This document shows positions 5,456 to 8,163 of a stretch of 8,163 nucleotides of DNA, one piece after another. Within the stretch, counting starts at the first letter, position 1, and each line of letters opens with the position of its first letter. This DNA is from Verrucomicrobiaceae bacterium (GTDB lineage: Bacteria; Verrucomicrobiota; Verrucomicrobiae; Verrucomicrobiales; Akkermansiaceae), in the NCBI GenBank assembly GCA_947372405.1, contig CANBTO010000208.1:1-8163 (forward strand). Reading direction: 5' to 3'. The position numbers were made by a program, and so were the translations under genes. The notes under the pieces are model-generated. The model saw only the letters and a program-made list of their open reading frames with translations, did no database searches and had not been told where the DNA came from.

Positions 5456-7300
5456 ATGTCTCTTAAAATCAGAAATCTCGCCATCATTGCCCACGTTGAC
5501 CATGGGAAGACCACTCTTGTGGACCAGTTGCTCCAGGCTGGCGGCACCTATCGTGAAAACCAGGCCACCACCGAACGCGCGATGGATTCGATGGACCTCG
5601 AAAAGGAAAAGGGCATCACCATCAAGGCCAAGAACACGGCCATTCACTGGGAAGGCTACACGATCAACATCGTGGACACCCCTGGCCACGCCGACTTCGG
5701 CGCCGAGGTGGAGCGCGTGATGAAAATGGTGGATGGCGTGCTGCTTGTCGTGGATGCCTCCGGCGGTCCGCAGGCGCAGACGCGTTTCGTGCTCCGCAAG
5801 GCGATGCAGGAAGGTCTCAAGCCGATCGTCGTCATCAACAAGATCGACCGTCCGCTCGCCGATCCGCTCAAGGTGCACGACCAGGTGCTCGAACTCTTCC
5901 TTGACCTTGATGCCGACGAGGAGCAGTTCAACGCGCCGTTCTGTTATGGTTCCGCCCGCGACGGTTATTTCATGGACCATCCGGAAGACGAGCGGAAGGA
6001 CTGCATTCCTCTGCTGAAAAAAATCATCGAATTCATCCCGGAGCCGAAGGCCGATCCGGAAGCGCCGTTTTACATGCTCGTCTCCAACATCGAGTGGGAT
6101 GACTACGTCGGCCGTGTCGCCATCGGCAAAGTGTTAGGCGGCAGCGTCACCAAGGGCGACACCATCTGGCTGCTCCGCAAGGACGGCACCAAGCAACAGT
6201 CAAAGGTGATGAAAACCTTCACCTACTCCGGCCTCGCCACCGCTGACTCGGAAGGTTGCGGCGCGGGCGGCATCGTCGGCATCGCCGCCGGCATCGAAAG
6301 CATCGACATCGGTGAAACCCTTGCCAGCAGCGGCGAAATGGAGCCGCTGCCCTTCGTCGCCATCGACCCGCCGACGGTGCAGATGCAGTTCTCCATCAAC
6401 GACGGCCCGCTCGCCGGCAAGGAAGGCAAACACGTCACTTCCCGCGCCATCCGTGAGCGTCTGATGCGCGAGTTGAAAACCAACATCTCGATCACCGTCG
6501 AGGACACCGATCTATCAGGTGTGTTCAACGTCTCCGCCCGCGGAGCGATGCAGATCGCCGTGCTCGTCGAACAGATGCGCCGCGAAGGCTTCGAGGTGCT
6601 CGTTTCCCGTCCGGTGGTGATCTACCGCCGCGATGACGCAGGCAAACTGCTGGAACCTTTCGAAACGCTCTACGTCGAAGCTCCCGGCGACTACACCCAG
6701 GGCATCCTCAAGATCCTCATGAACCGCAAGGGCATGATGGAACACATGGACACCGAGGCATCCGGCCGCGTCTTCATCCAAGCCTCGATTCCGACGCGCG
6801 GCCTGATCGGTTTCGAAACCGAGTTGGTGAACCTGACATCCGGCCACGGCATCATGTCCCACCTCTTCAAGGAATACGGCCCGCACGCCGGTGAGATCCA
6901 GAACCGCACCACCGGCACGTTGGTTTCCATGGATTCCGGAGTAGCCACGCCCTACTCGCTGCAGATGCTGGAAGATCGCGGCATCCTCTTCGTTGCTCCT
7001 GGAGATGCGGTTTACGGCGGCATGCTCGTGGGGGAAAACCCGCGCGTCGGCGATCTTCCGGTGAACCCGGTCAAGGAGAAGCACCTCGACAACATGCGCT
7101 CCGCCGGCAAGGACAAGACCTCCAAGCTCACACCGCCGGTTCGATTCTCATTGGAACGCGCCATCGAATACATCGATTCCGACGAACTCGTGGAAGCCAC
7201 TCCGCAGAACATCCGCCTGCGCAAGCGCATCCTCGATGCCAACGCCCGCAAGCGCGCTGCCAAAGGAGCCACCGTCGAGGACCGCAGCAACCGCGGGTAA
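5456..7300 (+). CDS. typA: Translational GTPase TypA/BipA
   Basis: Ribosome-associated GTPase of the EF-G/EF-Tu superfamily that binds near the A-site/factor-binding centre and supports 50S assembly and growth under stress such as cold. It is 614 residues, normal for the family (about 605-615). G motifs: AHVDHGKTT (12-20), switch I GITI with T55, DTPGH (74-78), NKID (128-131) and SA (166-167). The GTPase domain covers roughly 1-200, a beta-barrel domain about 205-295, and the EF-G-like alpha/beta domains about 305-480 (the last with PTRGLIGF, 446-453). The TypA-specific C-terminal domain runs to 614, with KEKHLDNMRSAGKD (540-553) and DELVEATPQNIRLRKR (576-591). No motif residue is missing. 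The ATG at 5456 gives the standard MxxxIRNLAIIAHVDHGKT start; an upstream in-frame extension to 5384 is proline-rich and not family-like. The leader is pyrimidine-rich with no Shine-Dalgarno. The gene is probably transcribed alone, ending at the terminator at 7346-7374. Confidence 0.98.
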   Translation: MSLKIRNLAIIAHVDHGKTTLVDQLLQAGGTYRENQATTERAMDSMDLEKEKGITIKAKNTAIHWEGYTINIVDTPGHADFGAEVERVMKMVDGVLLVVDASGGPQAQTRFVLRKAMQEGLKPIVVINKIDRPLADPLKVHDQVLELFLDLDADEEQFNAPFCYGSARDGYFMDHPEDERKDCIPLLKKIIEFIPEPKADPEAPFYMLVSNIEWDDYVGRVAIGKVLGGSVTKGDTIWLLRKDGTKQQSKVMKTFTYSGLATADSEGCGAGGIVGIAAGIESIDIGETLASSGEMEPLPFVAIDPPTVQMQFSINDGPLAGKEGKHVTSRAIRERLMRELKTNISITVEDTDLSGVFNVSARGAMQIAVLVEQMRREGFEVLVSRPVVIYRRDDAGKLLEPFETLYVEAPGDYTQGILKILMNRKGMMEHMDTEASGRVFIQASIPTRGLIGFETELVNLTSGHGIMSHLFKEYGPHAGEIQNRTTGTLVSMDSGVATPYSLQMLEDRGILFVAPGDAVYGGMLVGENPRVGDLPVNPVKEKHLDNMRSAGKDKTSKLTPPVRFSLERAIEYIDSDELVEATPQNIRLRKRILDANARKRAAKGATVEDRSNRG

Positions 7301-7309
7301 AAAGCGTAG

Positions 7310-7331
7310 TTCAGGACTTCAGTCCGTTCTT
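7310..7331. repeat. Possible REP-like dispersed palindromic element
   Basis: Just after the typA stop lies TTCAGGACTTCAGTCCGTTC, with GGAC (7314-7317) and GTCC (7322-7325) flanking TTCA. Short GGACTTCAGTCC-type palindromes between genes are the kind of sequence that recurs in some bacterial genomes as REP-like elements. I see only this one copy, so the repeat status is a guess from its form and position. Confidence 0.25.
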
Positions 7332-7345
7332 ATCCCTTCCAAAAC

Positions 7346-7374
7346 AGCCTCTCGTGAAAACGAGGGGCTTTTTT
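7346..7374. terminator. Intrinsic (rho-independent) terminator of typA, possibly bidirectional
   Basis: A ten-pair stem (AGCCTCTCGT 7346-7355 with ACGAGGGGCT 7360-7369, one G-T pair) closes a GAAA tetraloop and runs into six T (7369-7374). It lies 45 bases after the typA stop. On the minus strand the same hairpin is followed by GTTTTGG, so it may also stop transcripts of the convergent gene that ends at 7450. Confidence 0.93.
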
Positions 7375-7449
7375 GTGTTATGATCGGATCACATCGGTGC
7401 ACAAAGTCCGGCGACAATGATCTCCACATTTTTTCATGGCCTCACCTAA

Positions 7450-8163
7450 TCACCGGGAAACGTCCGAGGGTTTCTCGATCACATACCGTCCCTCCGCTGT
7501 TCTAACCAGCTTCCACAAAGGAATACCGTGGCAGCGGTGGAGCGCATAGGTGAGCAGTGCCGTCCCATCTCCATCAACTTCGTAGTAATTCTTCGGAAGA
7601 TAGTCTTTCGAGAGTGGCGTGGGTCGCGGACGTGCTGAGAACTCTTCCAATGAGGGAGCGAACTTCCGCGAGCCGATGAATCCCATCCCGGAAATCGCCC
7701 CCGGAACCCTCCGGCCATCACGCAAGTCGTCGATCAGGAGGCTTTCAGTTGCCTCCGCATCCAGTTGATGCATCGCTCTTGCCAATACCGCCAGCGCCCA
7801 CACGTTCGCACCCTTGAGGTAGCAATCCCTGAGAAACGACCATTGCGTCCGGTCACTCGTTGCGCCTATTCCTTTGACAGCCTCGTAAAAGTTCATGTGC
7901 ATGCCGTAATTCGCCCCGCGCAAGTTCGCGGTGACCGTCTCGTGCAAGGTCTGCATGGGAGCGTCCATGGTATTGATCTCATTCCACATGTGCTCCGGAT
8001 CATATACGGCGCTGCGGCCGCATGGGATCCCGCCCCGCCGGTATGGATTACCGCCTCGCAATAACTTCTCAATCGTCTCCCGCGCCTGTGGAGAATCATG
8101 CCGGTTCAAAGCCGCCAGCATCGGATCAAGTAGCGCGAAGTGATCGGTATCGGAATACCAGAT
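7450..8163 (-). CDS. HEAT-like helical-repeat protein, C-terminal part (5' truncated by window edge)
   Basis: I do not recognise the family. The visible 237 residues stay open to the right edge (the frame reads I-W-Y-S-D at the last bases), so the Met at 8121 is internal and the N-terminus is missing. The sequence looks mainly alpha-helical in its first two thirds: helices at about 13-36 (LDPMLAALNRHDSPQARETIEKLL) and 106-133 (TQWSFLRDCYLKGANVWALAVLARAMHQL), then AEATESLLIDDLRDGRRVPGAIS and SRKFAPSLEEF (136-175). This alternation of short amphipathic helices with D/R-rich turns resembles HEAT/PBS-lyase repeats, which serve as protein-binding scaffolds. The last 45 residues differ and include KNYYEVDGDGTALLTYALHRCHGIPLWKL (191-219) and a GRYVIEKP tail. 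The gene converges on typA, with the terminator at 7346-7374 between them. The coding call is good because the frame is open across the whole 714 bases; the repeat-family call is tentative. Confidence 0.75.
   Translation of the reverse strand: MWYSDTDHFALLDPMLAALNRHDSPQARETIEKLLRGGNPYRRGGIPCGRSAVYDPEHMWNEINTMDAPMQTLHETVTANLRGANYGMHMNFYEAVKGIGATSDRTQWSFLRDCYLKGANVWALAVLARAMHQLDAEATESLLIDDLRDGRRVPGAISGMGFIGSRKFAPSLEEFSARPRPTPLSKDYLPKNYYEVDGDGTALLTYALHRCHGIPLWKLVRTAEGRYVIEKPSDVSR

Noticed and set aside
5336..5980. Minus-strand open frame of 214 codons antisense to the start of typA
   Set aside because: Composition rich in Val/His/Asp is the mirror of typA codons. The typA frame has every GTPase motif.
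6515..7084. Minus-strand open frame of 189 codons antisense to the typA C-terminal half
   Set aside because: Same mirror effect. There are no domain signals and typA is complete on the other strand.
1..8163. TTAGG/CCTAA pentamers seen at several places (near 1772, 3637, 4206, 5336, 6134, 7444)
   Set aside because: About six copies over both strands is no more than expected by chance at this base composition, so it is not evidence of an uptake or phasing signal.

Overview
The window looks like ordinary chromosomal DNA from a free-living, GC-rich bacterium (roughly 60% G+C by eye). My best guess is Verrucomicrobiota, Luteolibacter or Haloferula-like. This is inference. It rests on a large GH106-type rhamnosidase, uncharacterised membrane and helical-repeat proteins, a bacterial MYG1-family protein, and start codons that all lack a Shine-Dalgarno sequence. 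No rRNA, tRNA, CRISPR array, insertion sequence or phage gene was seen.

Layout, left to right. (1) Bases 2-1762, plus strand: the C-terminal 586 residues of a GH106-like alpha-L-rhamnosidase, cut by the left edge. (2) Bases 1773-2591, minus strand: an unrecognised membrane-anchored, cysteine-rich protein whose stop lies only 10 bases from the rhamnosidase stop. (3) Bases 2701-3564, minus: a MYG1-family (DHH-like) hydrolase/exonuclease, probably upstream of and possibly co-transcribed with gene 2. (4) A 132-base divergent intergenic region with a hairpin-forming inverted repeat close to the MYG1 start. (5) Bases 3697-4671, plus: a D-2-hydroxyacid dehydrogenase with an intact R-E-H catalytic set and a cofactor site suggesting NADP(H). 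(6) Bases 4726-5307, plus: an unrecognised four-helix membrane protein. (7) Bases 5456-7300, plus: translational GTPase TypA/BipA, complete, followed by a strong intrinsic terminator at 7346-7374. (8) Bases 7450-8163, minus: a HEAT-like helical-repeat protein, cut by the right edge.

The genes do not form one obvious pathway. The rhamnosidase suggests plant or algal polysaccharide breakdown, but the rest of any sugar-utilisation locus would be outside the window. TypA and the MYG1 protein are housekeeping (ribosome and RNA-related) functions, and the dehydrogenase is probably a reductase of small 2-keto acids. I found no convincing new multi-gene system. The items most worth a second look are the two unknown membrane proteins, the variant MYG1 metal motif, the absence of Shine-Dalgarno sequences, and several short repeats and palindromes in intergenic DNA.
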